Source of the DNA: an uncultured Oscillospiraceae bacterium
Lineage (GTDB): Bacteria > Bacillota > Clostridia > Oscillospirales > Oscillospiraceae
Length of the DNA: 64,000 bases
Reading direction: 5' to 3'
NCBI GenBank assembly: GCA_934660965.1
Contig: CAKUIM010000002.1
Coordinates: forward strand, 1-64,000
Positions 7,494-16,299 of the stretch are shown here, piece after piece. The number at the start of each line of letters is the position of its first letter. The stretch's first letter is position 1. Below the pieces are notes generated by a model. The model ran no database searches and had not been told where the DNA came from. It saw nothing but the letters and a program-made list of their open reading frames with translations. The translations under genes were made by a program, and so were the position numbers.

Positions 7494-9155
7494 ATGCGTT
7501 CTGACAACGTGAAAAAAGGCATCCCCGCCGCGCCCAACCGCTCCCTCTTCTACGCCCTTGGCTACACCAGGGAGGAGCTGGAGCGGCCGCTGATCGGCGT
7601 GGTGTGCTCCTATAACGAGATCGTCCCCGGCCACATGAACCTGGATAAGATTGCCGAGGCTGTCAAGGCCGGCGTACGCGCGGCCGGCGGCACCCCCATC
7701 GAGTTTCCCGCCATCGCCGTGTGCGACGGCATCGCCATGGGCCATGTGGGCATGAAATACTCGCTGGTCACCCGGGATCTCATCGCCGACTCCACCGAGG
7801 CCATGGCCATGGCCCACCAGTTCGACGGCCTTGTGATGATTCCGAACTGCGACAAGAACGTCCCCGGCCTTTTGATGGCCGCCGCCCGGGTGAACATCCC
7901 CACCATCTTCTGCTCCGGCGGCCCCATGCTGGCCGGGCGGCTCCACGACGGCCGGCGCACCTGCCTGTCCCACATGTTTGAGGCGGTGGGCGGCTACTAC
8001 GCCGGCAGGCTCGACGAGGCGGACGTGGAGGAATATGAGACCTGCGCCTGCCCCACCTGCGGCTCCTGCTCGGGCATGTATACCGCAAACTCCATGAACT
8101 GCCTGACCGAGGCCATCGGCATGGGCCTGAAGGGCAACGGCACCGTCCCCGCCGTGTGGTCCGCCCGGCTGCGCCTTGCCAAGCACGCGGGCATGCAGGT
8201 GATGGAGCTGGTCCGCCGGGACATCCGCCCCCGGGACATCATGACCCCCGCCGCCTTCCGCAACGCCGAGACGGTGGATATGGCCCTGGGCTGCTCCACC
8301 AATACCATGCTCCACCTGCCCGCCATCGCCCACGAGTGCGGCATCGAGCTGGACCTCGACCAGTCCAACGCCATCTCCTCCAAGACCCCCAACCTCTGCC
8401 ACCTGGCCCCCGCCGGCGACACCTATATGGAGGATCTGGAGCAGGCCGGCGGCGTCCACGCCGTCATGGCGGAGCTGACAAAGAAGGGCCTTCTCGACAC
8501 CGCCGTCATGACCGTCACCGGCAGGACGCTGGCGGAGAATCTGGAGGGCGTGGTCAACCGGGACACCAGCATCATCCGTCCCATCGACGACCCCTACTCC
8601 CGGGACGGCGGCATCGCCGTTCTGAAGGGCAATCTGGCCCCGGAGGGGTGCGTGGTAAAGCGCTCCGCCGTGGCTGCCGAAATGATGACCCACACCGGCC
8701 CCGCCCGGGTCTTTGACTGCGAGGACGACGCCATCGCCGCCATCTATGCCGGGAAAATCGCGGCCGGGGACGTGGTGGTCATCCGCTACGAGGGCCCCAA
8801 GGGCGGCCCGGGCATGCGGGAAATGCTCAACCCCACCTCCGCCATCGCGGGCATGGGCCTTGATAAGGATGTGGCCCTCATCACCGACGGCCGCTTCTCC
8901 GGCGCCACCCGGGGGGCCTCCATCGGCCACGTCTGCCCCGAGGCGGCCCAGGGCGGCCCCATCGCCTTTGTGGAGGAGGGCGACCTCATCGCCATCGACA
9001 TCCCTAGCTGCTCCATCCGGCTTCTTGTGGACGACGAAACCCTCGCCCGGCGCCGCGCCGCCTGGGTGTGCCCCGAGCCGCGCATCAAAACCGGCTACCT
9101 CGCCCGGTACGCAAAGCTGGTCACCAGCGCCGCCCGGGGGGCTGTGCTGGAATAA
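7494..9155 (+). CDS. ilvD: Dihydroxy-acid dehydratase
   Basis: Iron-sulfur dehydratase forming 2-oxoisovalerate or 2-oxo-3-methylvalerate, third step of the ilv pathway. The 553 residues are of normal length, with cluster and Mg cysteines in MIPNCDKNVPGLLMA (about 113-127) and CACPTCGSCSGMYTANSMN (about 183-201), plus GGPGMREMLNPTSAI and TDGRFSGATRGASIGHVCPE near the C-terminus. ATG 7494 lies 9 bases after AAAGGAG; the longer frame from 7425 or 7473 adds nonconserved residues. It is separated from ilvC by the duplicated segment and a possible promoter. Confidence 0.96.
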   Translation: MRSDNVKKGIPAAPNRSLFYALGYTREELERPLIGVVCSYNEIVPGHMNLDKIAEAVKAGVRAAGGTPIEFPAIAVCDGIAMGHVGMKYSLVTRDLIADSTEAMAMAHQFDGLVMIPNCDKNVPGLLMAAARVNIPTIFCSGGPMLAGRLHDGRRTCLSHMFEAVGGYYAGRLDEADVEEYETCACPTCGSCSGMYTANSMNCLTEAIGMGLKGNGTVPAVWSARLRLAKHAGMQVMELVRRDIRPRDIMTPAAFRNAETVDMALGCSTNTMLHLPAIAHECGIELDLDQSNAISSKTPNLCHLAPAGDTYMEDLEQAGGVHAVMAELTKKGLLDTAVMTVTGRTLAENLEGVVNRDTSIIRPIDDPYSRDGGIAVLKGNLAPEGCVVKRSAVAAEMMTHTGPARVFDCEDDAIAAIYAGKIAAGDVVVIRYEGPKGGPGMREMLNPTSAIAGMGLDKDVALITDGRFSGATRGASIGHVCPEAAQGGPIAFVEEGDLIAIDIPSCSIRLLVDDETLARRRAAWVCPEPRIKTGYLARYAKLVTSAARGAVLE

Positions 9156-9200
9156 GCCGTTCTTTCCCCGTCTGCCTTATCTCTCAAGGAGGTTTTTCAT

Positions 9201-9704
9201 ATGGAATTCAAAGAGCTCATCCGCAACCGCTACTCCTGCCGCAAGTTCAGCCCCCAGAGCGTCCCCGACGAGAAGCTGCTGGCCATCCTGGAGGCCGGGC
9301 GCATCGCCCCCACCGGCCACAACTGCCAGCCCCAGCGCATCCTGGTGGTGAAGGACGGCACGCCGGAGATGGAAAAGCTCCGGGAGTGCACCGCCTGCCA
9401 CTTCAACGCCCCTGTGGTGCTCATCGCCTGCTTCGAGCATGTGGGCCGGGACCACGCCTACGAGGACCTGGCCATCGTCATGACCCACATCATGCTGGCA
9501 AGCTATGACGAGGGCCTGGCCAGCATCTGGGTGCAGATGGTGGACCGCGACAAGCTGCGCGAGTCCTTCCATATCCCCGGCCGCTACCACATCATGGGCC
9601 TGATGCCCATCGGCTACCCCCGGGAGGACGCCAGGCCCAGCCGCCTGCACAATGACCGCAAGGCCCTGGAGGAGACCGTTTTCTTCGACCGCTACCCCGA
9701 CTGA
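9201..9704 (+). CDS. Nitroreductase-family flavoprotein
   Basis: FMN-dependent NAD(P)H oxidoreductase of the nitroreductase fold, 167 residues (short end of the family). Seen: the N-terminal RNRYSCRKFSPQSVPDEKL FMN-binding segment, APTGHNCQPQRILVV, and the C-terminal IMGLMPIGYPRED motif. The substrate cannot be told. It sits 45 bp after ilvD behind an AAGGAGG site and may be the last gene of the ilv transcript, ending at the shared terminator. Confidence 0.9.
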   Translation: MEFKELIRNRYSCRKFSPQSVPDEKLLAILEAGRIAPTGHNCQPQRILVVKDGTPEMEKLRECTACHFNAPVVLIACFEHVGRDHAYEDLAIVMTHIMLASYDEGLASIWVQMVDRDKLRESFHIPGRYHIMGLMPIGYPREDARPSRLHNDRKALEETVFFDRYPD

Positions 9705-9747
9705 GCCCATCCGCTTTCCCGGCGCCCCGGCGGGGCGCCGGGCGCAA

Positions 9748-9791
9748 AAGCCCCCTGGGCGGCAGCTGCCGCCCAGGGGGCTTCCCTTTTT
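9748..9791 (+). terminator. Bidirectional terminator, nitroreductase / Na-Pi transporter
   Basis: A long perfect stem AAGCCCCCTGGGCGGCAG/CTGCCGCCCAGGGGGCTT (9748-9783) is followed by TTCCCTTTTT. It stands between two convergent genes; the opposite strand has a shorter T-run. Confidence 0.85.
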
Positions 9792-9806
9792 GCGGATACC
9801 GGGCGC

Positions 9807-11567
9807 TCACTCCAGGTTCTGGAGGGCGTCGCAGTACTTATTCTCATAATAATCCAGCCACCGCCGGTATTCCTCCTGGTTGTTCTGCTTGATGCCCCGG
9901 AGATAATCGTGGGACTGCAAATGGCTGTCGGCCGCCTCCAGCACCGCCACGGCGATGTTGGAGCAGTGGTCGGCCACGCGCTCGAAGTTGTTGATGCAGT
10001 CGTTGAAGATAAAGCCCATTTCCAGGGTGCACAGGCCGTTTTGCAGGCGGTTGATGTGGCGCACCTTGAGCTCCTCGGTGAGTACGTCGATGACCTCCTC
10101 CAGAGGCTCCACCTTCCGGGCTACCTCCGGGGAGTTGTCCGCCAGGGCTGTGTGGGTCATGTCGATAATCTCATGGATGGCGGAGATGCACACCTGCAGC
10201 TCGGCCTCCGCCTGGGGGGAAAAGCGGATCTGCTTGCTGTCCATCTCGGAGGCAAGCTCCGCCAGGTTCACCGCGTGGTCGGAGATACGCTCCACATTGG
10301 TCAGGCAGTGGAGATATTTTGCCGTCTCCTGGGTCTCCTGGTCGGTGAGCTCCTTGGTGTTGAGCCGCACCAGGTAGGCCCCCAGCCGGTCCTCATAGCG
10401 GTCCACGGTGTTCTCCCGGCTCATCACCTTCTCGTACTTTTCCCGGTTGAAGGCGTGGAGCAGCTCAATGGATTTGCGCAGGTTCTTGAAGGCGGCCAGC
10501 GTCATGTGCTCCATGGTCTTGCCGCTTTGCTCAATGGCCACCGCGGGATACTCCAGGAAGCGCTCGTCCAGGAGGTTGTCCTCGAATTCCTCATCCTCCT
10601 CTCCGGGCTTTTCCCGGATGGTGAGCACCGCGAAGCGCTCCAGCAGGTGGGTAAAGGGGGCCAGGATGGCCGTGGCCAGCACCTTAAAGACCGTATTGGC
10701 CACCGCAATGCCCACGCTTGTGGCCGCCATGGGCATGAAGGGAAAGCCCGCCAGCAGATGGATCAGGCTGAAGGGAATGGCCAGGATGACAGAGCCCGCC
10801 ACGTTGAAGTAGAGGTAGATGAAAGCCGCCCGCTTGCCGTTGACGTTGGCGCCGATGGCGGAGAGCAGCACCGGCACGCATGCGCCGATACACATGCCCA
10901 GCACCATGGGGATGGCCACCGAATAGGTGATGGCCCCGGTGGCGGAGAGGGCCTGCAAAATGCCGATGGAGGCGGAGCTGCTCTGGATAACGGCGGTGAC
11001 CACAATGCCCACCAGCACCGCAAGCATGGGATTGGAGACCGCGGAGATAAAGCGCAGGAAGGCGGCGCTCTCCTTCAGTCCGCTCATGGCGGCGCTCATG
11101 GACTGCATGCCGCTCATCAGAACGGAAAAGGCCAGCATAATCAGGCCGATATTTTTCTGCCGCTGCTTCTTGCAGAAAAAGTAGAGGATGATGCCGATAA
11201 AGGCAATAAGGGCAAAGAAGGTGGCAGATGAGATGCCCCCCTCCTCCACGCCGGCCAGGGTCAGCAGCCAGCCGGTGGCGGTGGTGCCGATATTGGCGCC
11301 CATGATGATGCCGATGGCGTTGGTGAGCTTCATGATGCCGGAGTTGACAAAGCCCACCACCATCACCGTGGTGGCGGAGGAGGACTGAATCACCGCCGTG
11401 ACCAATGTGCCCAGCAAAACGCCCTTTAAGGTGGTGGAGGTGAGCCTGCTCAGAATCATCTCCAGCTTGCTGCCCGCCACCCGCTTGAGTCCTTCGCCCA
11501 GCAGCGTCATGCCAAAGAGGAAAAACGCCAGGCCGCCCAGAAGTGAAATAATGTCTGCGATCCCCAT
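9807..11567 (-). CDS. Na+/phosphate cotransporter with PhoU-like C-terminal domain
   Basis: Membrane transporter of the Na/Pi cotransporter II (NptA-like) family, 586 residues. The membrane half (1 to about 310) contains the two inverted QSSS signatures, QSSSATTVMVVGFVNSG and QSSSASIGILQALSATG. The cytosolic C-terminus (about 350-586) holds two PhoU-like helical bundles (TNVERISDHAVNLAEL, NFERVADHCSNIAVAV). Met at 11567 was chosen because MGIADIISLLGGLAFFLFGM is the canonical start; the longer frame to 11654 is basic and unlike the family. An extended -10 promoter lies 93 bp upstream. Likely role: phosphate uptake. Confidence 0.9.
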   Translation of the reverse strand: MGIADIISLLGGLAFFLFGMTLLGEGLKRVAGSKLEMILSRLTSTTLKGVLLGTLVTAVIQSSSATTVMVVGFVNSGIMKLTNAIGIIMGANIGTTATGWLLTLAGVEEGGISSATFFALIAFIGIILYFFCKKQRQKNIGLIMLAFSVLMSGMQSMSAAMSGLKESAAFLRFISAVSNPMLAVLVGIVVTAVIQSSSASIGILQALSATGAITYSVAIPMVLGMCIGACVPVLLSAIGANVNGKRAAFIYLYFNVAGSVILAIPFSLIHLLAGFPFMPMAATSVGIAVANTVFKVLATAILAPFTHLLERFAVLTIREKPGEEDEEFEDNLLDERFLEYPAVAIEQSGKTMEHMTLAAFKNLRKSIELLHAFNREKYEKVMSRENTVDRYEDRLGAYLVRLNTKELTDQETQETAKYLHCLTNVERISDHAVNLAELASEMDSKQIRFSPQAEAELQVCISAIHEIIDMTHTALADNSPEVARKVEPLEEVIDVLTEELKVRHINRLQNGLCTLEMGFIFNDCINNFERVADHCSNIAVAVLEAADSHLQSHDYLRGIKQNNQEEYRRWLDYYENKYCDALQNLE

Positions 11568-11659
11568 CTGCACCCAAACCTTTCTGTATCTAAACCGCGT
11601 TCCGCCGCCGTAAAGCAAGACACAGGGTCTCATTGTCTGATTTTTTGTCGCCACGAGAT

Positions 11660-11668
11660 ATTATAGCA
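11660..11668 (-). promoter_or_regulatory. Extended -10 promoter for the Na/Pi transporter
   Basis: On the minus strand the bases read TGCTATAAT, a consensus -10 (TATAAT, 11660-11665) with a TGn extension. No good -35 is visible, as allowed for extended -10 promoters. Confidence 0.55.
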
Positions 11669-11761
11669 TATGTCCCCCGCTTTTTCTCCCTTTTTTCTGC
11701 ATGCGCGGGAGAAATATTTTCCGCTTTTTTGAAGAGTTTCTTGCAAAATCCATAAAAATGC

Positions 11762-11790
11762 AAAAACGGCGGCACAAAGCCGCCGTTTTT
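11762..11790 (-). terminator. Terminator of the xpaC-telA operon
   Basis: A perfect 12-bp stem AAAAACGGCGGC/GCCGCCGTTTTT with loop ACAAA lies immediately after the glycine-rich gene, with T-runs on either strand. Confidence 0.9.
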
Positions 11791-11797
11791 CTGCACA

Positions 11798-12211
11798 TTA
11801 CTTCCGGCCGCCGCCGAAGCCACCGCCGGAGCGGCCGCCGCCGAAGCCGCCGCCGGAGCGGCCGCCGCCGAAGCCACCGCCGGGACGGCCGCCGCCAAAC
11901 CCGCCGCCGGGACGGCCGCCGCCAAACCCGCCGCCGGGACGGCCGCCGCCAAACCCGCCGCCGGGACGAGGGCCGGGACGGGGACCAGGTCTGGGTCCGG
12001 AACCCGGGCGTGGGCCGGGGCCAGGGCCGAAGCCGGGCCCGCGGGGCGGGCGGGGAGGCCGGGGCCTGGGCGGGCGGGGGCCAAAGATGAAGAAGGGCCG
12101 GTACACATAGGAGGGGCCGTAGTACCCGCTGCGGTAACGGCGGCGGTGCGAGCCCTCCATCACCGCCAGCAGCACAATGACCAGCACCGCAATGATGATA
12201 AAGTCACTCAT
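11798..12211 (-). CDS. Small membrane-anchored Gly/Pro/Arg-rich repeat protein
   Basis: A 137-residue protein: one N-terminal transmembrane segment (FIIIAVLVIVLLAVM, 4-18), a short Arg/Tyr-rich juxtamembrane part, a Pro/Arg/Gly stretch (about 45-80), then six tandem GGGFGGGR units to the end. It belongs to no recognised enzyme family; such tails occur beside TPM-domain proteins, which is exactly the neighbour here (25 bp upstream). The ATG follows AGGAGA. It is the last gene of the xpaC-telA-TPM operon. Probable role: envelope-associated scaffold or low-complexity assembly partner (inference). Confidence 0.75.
   Translation of the reverse strand: MSDFIIIAVLVIVLLAVMEGSHRRRYRSGYYGPSYVYRPFFIFGPRPPRPRPPRPPRGPGFGPGPGPRPGSGPRPGPRPGPRPGGGFGGGRPGGGFGGGRPGGGFGGGRPGGGFGGGRSGGGFGGGRSGGGFGGGRK
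11804..11965. repeat. Six 27-bp tandem repeats in the glycine-rich gene
   Basis: Each unit encodes GGGFGGGR plus Pro, Ser or the final Lys. The units are nearly identical at DNA level, with Pro/Ser alternation marking two subgroups. Copy number is likely to vary by slippage. Confidence 0.9.
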
Positions 12212-12236
12212 GTCATTCTCCTGTCAGCACAAAGCG

Positions 12237-12791
12237 TTAATAGTTGTCGTAATACCACTGGGAGAGGGCCTTCGTCAGGGAAAGTACGGCGTTATCGTAG
12301 TTACCCTTGGCAAAGTCCCACTCCATGTACTTCACCGCGTAGTCCGAGCAGTCGTCGTCGCTGAAATAGCTCACAAGGTCGGCCCCCTGCACCAGCCAAT
12401 AGTTCTTCCCGGAGATGTCCAGCACCACGATGAAGTCGTAGGAGCCAAGGCCCATATCCTCCGCGTAGTCCAGGGCCACGGCATACAGATCGCCGCCGGA
12501 GTTGCAGGTGACAACGCCGATGCCCACATCCATATCGCTCTTGAGCCGGGCGTTGCGGTCATTGACGGTGTCCAGCGTAGACTGGGAGAGCACCCCCGCG
12601 TCGTCCCGGATATAGTAGTAGGACACACTGGACACGTCCCGGGTGGGCTGCTCCACACTGCTTGTGGGAACGGGCTCCGGCCGGCCGGGCGTGGGGGTAG
12701 CTCCCGCTCCGCCCCGGCCGATGGCCACCGCGGCGACGATCATCACAATGGCCGCCGCCCAGGCAAAGCCCTGCTTTCTGAAAATACTCAT
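12237..12791 (-). CDS. TPM-domain envelope protein
   Basis: A 184-residue protein with an N-terminal membrane anchor or signal (AWAAAIVMIVAAVAI, 10-24), a Thr/Pro-rich linker (30-50), and a TPM_phosphatase/YgcG-like domain from about 58 (YYIRDDAGVLSQSTLDTVND, then DVGIGVVTCNSGGDLYA, DYAEDMGLGS, VLDISGKNYWLVQG). It lacks the C-terminal helix and Gly-rich tail of YgcG; the next gene supplies a separate Gly-rich protein. The ATG follows AAGGAGAAG. It lies 62 bp after telA in the same operon. Biochemical role unknown. Confidence 0.8.
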   Translation of the reverse strand: MSIFRKQGFAWAAAIVMIVAAVAIGRGGAGATPTPGRPEPVPTSSVEQPTRDVSSVSYYYIRDDAGVLSQSTLDTVNDRNARLKSDMDVGIGVVTCNSGGDLYAVALDYAEDMGLGSYDFIVVLDISGKNYWLVQGADLVSYFSDDDCSDYAVKYMEWDFAKGNYDNAVLSLTKALSQWYYDNY

Positions 12792-12853
12792 GTTTCTTCT
12801 CCTTCTCGGTCAGGCCCCAAGGGACCCGGCCGCAAAGCGTCGGGGCGCCTGTC

Positions 12854-14056
12854 TCAACCCCGCAGCTCCAGCAGCTTCTGCTTGAGCTCGCCCTCGATCC
12901 TGCCAAGCTCCAGCTCGGCCTCCTTGCGCTTCTGGGCGCCATCCTTCTGAATCTGCATGACCTCGTCCAGGGTGGAGATGAGCTGCTGGTTGGTGTGCTG
13001 AAGGGTCTCGATGTCCACCACACTGCGCTCGGCCTCCTTGGCGGTCTCCAGGGTGCCCATCTTGAGCATCTCGGCGTTCTTCCGGAGCAGGTCATTGGTC
13101 ATGTTGGTGACAGCGGACTGGGCGGCAGTGGCCTGACGGCTGTGCTCCAGGCCCAGGGCCAGCACCATCTGGCTCTTCCACAGGGGAATGGTGTTCACCA
13201 GGGACGACTGGATCTTCTCCAGCATCAGGGTGTCGTTATTCTGGATGAGGCGGGTCTGGGGGCCCATCTGGATGGAGATCATCCGGGTGAGCTCCAGGTC
13301 GTGGAGCTTCTTCTCAAAGCGGTTGCAGAGGTTTGCGTAGTCGTTGTACTTCTGGGCGTCCTCCTGGGCGCCGGTCTCGGCGGCCTTCTTGCGCAGCTCC
13401 TCCAGCGTCTCGCCGCGGGCCTTCTCCAGGGCCTTCTTGCCGGCCAGGATATACATGGTCAGCTCTTTATAATACTTGGTATTCAGGTCATACATCTGGT
13501 CGAGCATGGCGATGTCCTTCATCAGGGTGACCTGGTGGCCCTCCAGGATGGAGGCGATCTTGTCCACATTGACCTCGGCCTTGTCATAGCTGGCCTTGAG
13601 GGCCATGGCCTGGTTCTTTTTCTTCTGGAAGAGGCCGAAAATGCCGCTCTTTTCCTCCTGGCCAAAGGTCTTGAGCTCCACCACCAGGGACGAAAGGGCC
13701 TGACCTACCTCGCCCAAATCCTTGGTGCGCACGTTATTGAGGGCGTTCTCAGAGAAGCTGGCGATGTTCTTCTGGGCCGCCGCGCCGTACTGGAGCACCA
13801 CGCTGGAGTCGGTGATGTCGATCTTCTGGGCAAAGTCGTTGACGGTCCTGCGCTCGGCCTCGGTGAGCTGGCTCTCATCCAGGGCGATGGCCTGGGCGTC
13901 CCGGGCCTTCTGGGCCGCTGCGGCGTCGCTGGCGTCCAGCGCGGCGGGGTCCAGGGTCAGGGAGGGCGCCTCCGGGGCAGCGGGGGCGGCAGCCGCAGCG
14001 GCGGTACCGGCGGGGTCCAGGGTCAGCTCAGGGGTCATATCCATTTTTTCGTCCAT
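12854..14056 (-). CDS. telA: TelA/KlaA family protein (toxic anion resistance)
   Basis: A soluble, highly helical 400-residue protein of the TelA family, named for tellurite resistance; in Firmicutes it usually pairs with XpaC and its molecular role is unresolved. After an Ala/Pro/Asp-rich N-terminus (1-60) the conserved part runs to the end, with GIFGLFQKKKNQA, DLNTKYYKELTMYILAGKKA, RMISIQMGPQTRLIQNND and QKSQMVLALGLEHSRQATA-like segments (here WKSQMVLALGLEHSRQ). The ATG follows GGAGGAATC. It is 53 bp after xpaC. Confidence 0.92.
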   Translation of the reverse strand: MDEKMDMTPELTLDPAGTAAAAAAPAAPEAPSLTLDPAALDASDAAAAQKARDAQAIALDESQLTEAERRTVNDFAQKIDITDSSVVLQYGAAAQKNIASFSENALNNVRTKDLGEVGQALSSLVVELKTFGQEEKSGIFGLFQKKKNQAMALKASYDKAEVNVDKIASILEGHQVTLMKDIAMLDQMYDLNTKYYKELTMYILAGKKALEKARGETLEELRKKAAETGAQEDAQKYNDYANLCNRFEKKLHDLELTRMISIQMGPQTRLIQNNDTLMLEKIQSSLVNTIPLWKSQMVLALGLEHSRQATAAQSAVTNMTNDLLRKNAEMLKMGTLETAKEAERSVVDIETLQHTNQQLISTLDEVMQIQKDGAQKRKEAELELGRIEGELKQKLLELRG

Positions 14057-14109
14057 GACGGGATTCCTCCTATATCTCTCATTTCAGCGGATTTGTTTTG
14101 TTCTGCGCT

Positions 14110-14796
14110 TCAGCTTTCGGACTCCAGGGTCATGCCGCCCAGGCCCTCCTGGGCCAGCATGTTCTCCAGCACGGTGATGTCGGTGGAGATATCCAGGGCT
14201 TCCTCGCCGTAAAGGGCGTCCAGCTGCTTATCGAAGGCGGTGCAGATGGTGTCCATCATGTCCTCAATCTTGCCCTTGGTGCCGTCGATGTTGGCCCCCG
14301 ACACCCCGGCGGCGTCCATCCGGTCGTAGGCGTTGAGAAGCTTGAGGGTGGTGGGCAGATAGTAGTTCATGAATTTCCGGATCTGGGGCAGCTTGGCGGG
14401 CTTTTCCACCACCGCGTCGATGATCTTGCCGGTGGTGCGCTCCAGCTGGGAGATCTGCGCCGAGATTTTCGGGTCCTCGATGGCGTCGTTGAGGCGGCGC
14501 ATCTCGGACACCGCCCGGTCGCGCTCGGCAATCAGGGCGTCGATCTCGGGGTTGCCGGTGCCCGCCGGCTTTTTCTCTTCCTTCTTCTCCGGCGCGGCCT
14601 GGGCCTTTCCTGTGTCGGGCATTTCATAGCCCCGGTCGGGCCAGATCATCTTCCCCACATAGTACACAATGGCAGACAGCAGTGCCGCGATCACATAGTG
14701 GGTGAACTGCTGGAGCCTGCCCATCATGGCCAGGGCCAGCCACGTCGCCCCCAGCAGATAGATGGGCAGCACACTTTTTCGTTTTACCGATGCCAC
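14110..14796 (-). CDS. xpaC: XpaC family protein
   Basis: A 228-residue member of the XpaC family (annotated as 5-bromo-4-chloroindolyl phosphate hydrolysis protein), normally partnered with TelA as here. It has two N-terminal membrane helices (about 11-26 and 32-48), a charged linker, and the conserved domain with KFMNYYLPTTLKLLNAYDRM and LDISTDITVLENMLAQEGL. The start is GTG 14796, 10 bases after GGAGAGGAG. A second, longer paralogue sharing the C-terminal domain is at 51074-52357. First gene of the operon, behind a promoter with a dyad operator. Confidence 0.88.
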   Translation of the reverse strand: MASVKRKSVLPIYLLGATWLALAMMGRLQQFTHYVIAALLSAIVYYVGKMIWPDRGYEMPDTGKAQAAPEKKEEKKPAGTGNPEIDALIAERDRAVSEMRRLNDAIEDPKISAQISQLERTTGKIIDAVVEKPAKLPQIRKFMNYYLPTTLKLLNAYDRMDAAGVSGANIDGTKGKIEDMMDTICTAFDKQLDALYGEEALDISTDITVLENMLAQEGLGGMTLESES

Positions 14797-14850
14797 AGCG
14801 TTGTCTCCTCTCCAAAAGAGGAAGGTTTTCCTCTTACTCTATTGTTGAAT

Positions 14851-14880
14851 ATTGTACTACGACACCTTAGACGGTGTCAA
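14851..14880 (-). promoter_or_regulatory. xpaC-telA promoter with a MerR-like dyad in the spacer
   Basis: On the minus strand, TTGACA (14875-14880), an 18-bp spacer and TACAAT (14851-14856). The perfect dyad GACACC-N6-GGTGTC (14861-14878) overlaps the -35 and fills the spacer. Operators inside an over-long spacer are the hallmark of MerR-family activation; no merR gene is in the window. Confidence 0.7.
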
Positions 14881-14903
14881 GGAAAAGGCCCTGTCCTCCG
14901 CCA

Positions 14904-14932
14904 TTGACTTTTCCCGCTTTTTACATTAGAAT
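14904..14932 (+). promoter_or_regulatory. Promoter of the threonine ammonia-lyase gene
   Basis: TTGACT (14904-14909), 17 bp, TAGAAT (14927-14932). It is divergent from the xpaC promoter; their -35 boxes are 23 bp apart. Confidence 0.75.
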
Positions 14933-15004
14933 ATATGAGTTATTTACGTCTCTGACCACGGGGCATTTCCCGCCCCCAACGGTCACACAAAGGAGCATGC
15001 AATC

Positions 15005-16225
15005 ATGATGACACTGGAGCAGTTCAAGGCCGCCCGCAAGGTGCTGGAAGGGGTGCTGCACCCTACCGACCTCATTTTCAGCCCCTTCTTTTCCAAGTCC
15101 TCCGGCAACAACGTATTCATCAAGCCGGAAAACATGCAGGTCACCGGCGCGTACAAGATTCGCGGGGCCTACTTCAAGTGCTCCACCCTCACCGACGAGG
15201 AAAAGACCCGGGGCCTTGTCACCGCCTCTGCGGGCAACCACGCCCAGGGCGTTGCCTACGCGGCCCAGGCCGCCGGGGTCAAGGCCACCATCGTCATGCC
15301 CACCACCACGCCCCTTGTCAAGGTGAACAACACCAAGGACTACGGCGCCCATGTCATCCTCCACGGCGAGACCTTTGACGACGCCGCCGCCCTGGCAGCC
15401 GAGCTGAGCCAGACCGAGGGGCTGACCTATGTCCACCCCTTCAACGACCTGACCGTTTCCACCGGCCAGGGCACCATCGCCTACGAGATCTTCAAGGACC
15501 TGCCCGATGTGGACATCATCCTGGTGCCCATCGGCGGCGGCGGCCTTGCCGCGGGCGTGTCCACCCTGGCAAAGCTTCTGAACCCCTCCGTCACCGTCAT
15601 CGGCGTGGAGCCCACCGGTGCCGCCTCCATGAAGGCAAGCCTGGACGCCGGGCACGTCGTCACCCTCGGCCGGGTGGACACCATTGCCGACGGTGTGGCG
15701 GTCAAGACCCCGGGGGACAAGGTGTTCCCCTATATCCAGCAGAATATCGACCACATCATCACCATTGACGACAACGAGCTGGTGGACGCTTTCCTGGACG
15801 TGATGGAAAAGCACAAGATGATTGTGGAGAACGCAGGGCTGCTGCCCATCGCCGCCCTCAATCATCTGGACTGCAAGGGCAAGAACGTGGTCAGCGTCCT
15901 CTCCGGCGGCAACATGGATGTCATCACCCTCTCCTCTCTGGTGCAGCACGGGCTCATCAACCGCTCCCGCATCTTCACCTTCTCGGTGCAGCTGCCCGAC
16001 CGCCCCGGCGAGCTGCTGCGGGTGGCCGGCCTTGTGGCCGGGCACAGCGGCAACATCATCCGCCTGGAGCACAACCAGTTTGTCAACATCAACCGCCAGT
16101 CCGGCGTGGAGCTGCGGGTCACCCTGGAGGCCTTCGGCCACGCCCACAAGCAGGAGATTCTCGGCGCCCTGGCCGACGCCGGGTACGACGCGAAAGAGGT
16201 CATGCCCACCGGGCTTTATAACTGA
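15005..16225 (+). CDS. ilvA: Threonine ammonia-lyase with C-terminal ACT domain
   Basis: PLP-dependent conversion of threonine to 2-oxobutyrate and ammonia. At 406 residues it has the PLP lysine motif VTGAYKIRGAYFK (about 45-57), SAGNHAQGVAYAA (about 76-88), a phosphate-binding GGGGLAAG and a single ACT domain (about 325-402, FSVQLPDRPGELLRVAGLVA). This one-ACT layout is typical of the clostridial biosynthetic/catabolic hybrid enzyme, so either ilvA or tdcB naming could apply. The ATG follows AAAGGAG; ATG 15005 and 15008 are adjacent. It has its own promoter, away from the ilv operon it would feed. Confidence 0.92.
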   Translation: MMTLEQFKAARKVLEGVLHPTDLIFSPFFSKSSGNNVFIKPENMQVTGAYKIRGAYFKCSTLTDEEKTRGLVTASAGNHAQGVAYAAQAAGVKATIVMPTTTPLVKVNNTKDYGAHVILHGETFDDAAALAAELSQTEGLTYVHPFNDLTVSTGQGTIAYEIFKDLPDVDIILVPIGGGGLAAGVSTLAKLLNPSVTVIGVEPTGAASMKASLDAGHVVTLGRVDTIADGVAVKTPGDKVFPYIQQNIDHIITIDDNELVDAFLDVMEKHKMIVENAGLLPIAALNHLDCKGKNVVSVLSGGNMDVITLSSLVQHGLINRSRIFTFSVQLPDRPGELLRVAGLVAGHSGNIIRLEHNQFVNINRQSGVELRVTLEAFGHAHKQEILGALADAGYDAKEVMPTGLYN

Positions 16226-16299
16226 CGGGATTGACCGCGAGGGCCTGTCCCGCTCCGGTCCAGCCGGCCCTATGCGGCTAAGCGCGCGCTTCCTGCTGC

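Noticed and set aside
11804..11965. Regular 27-bp repeats suggestive of a CRISPR-like array
   Set aside because: The units are contiguous without spacers and encode GGGFGGGR in frame within a gene with a good start.
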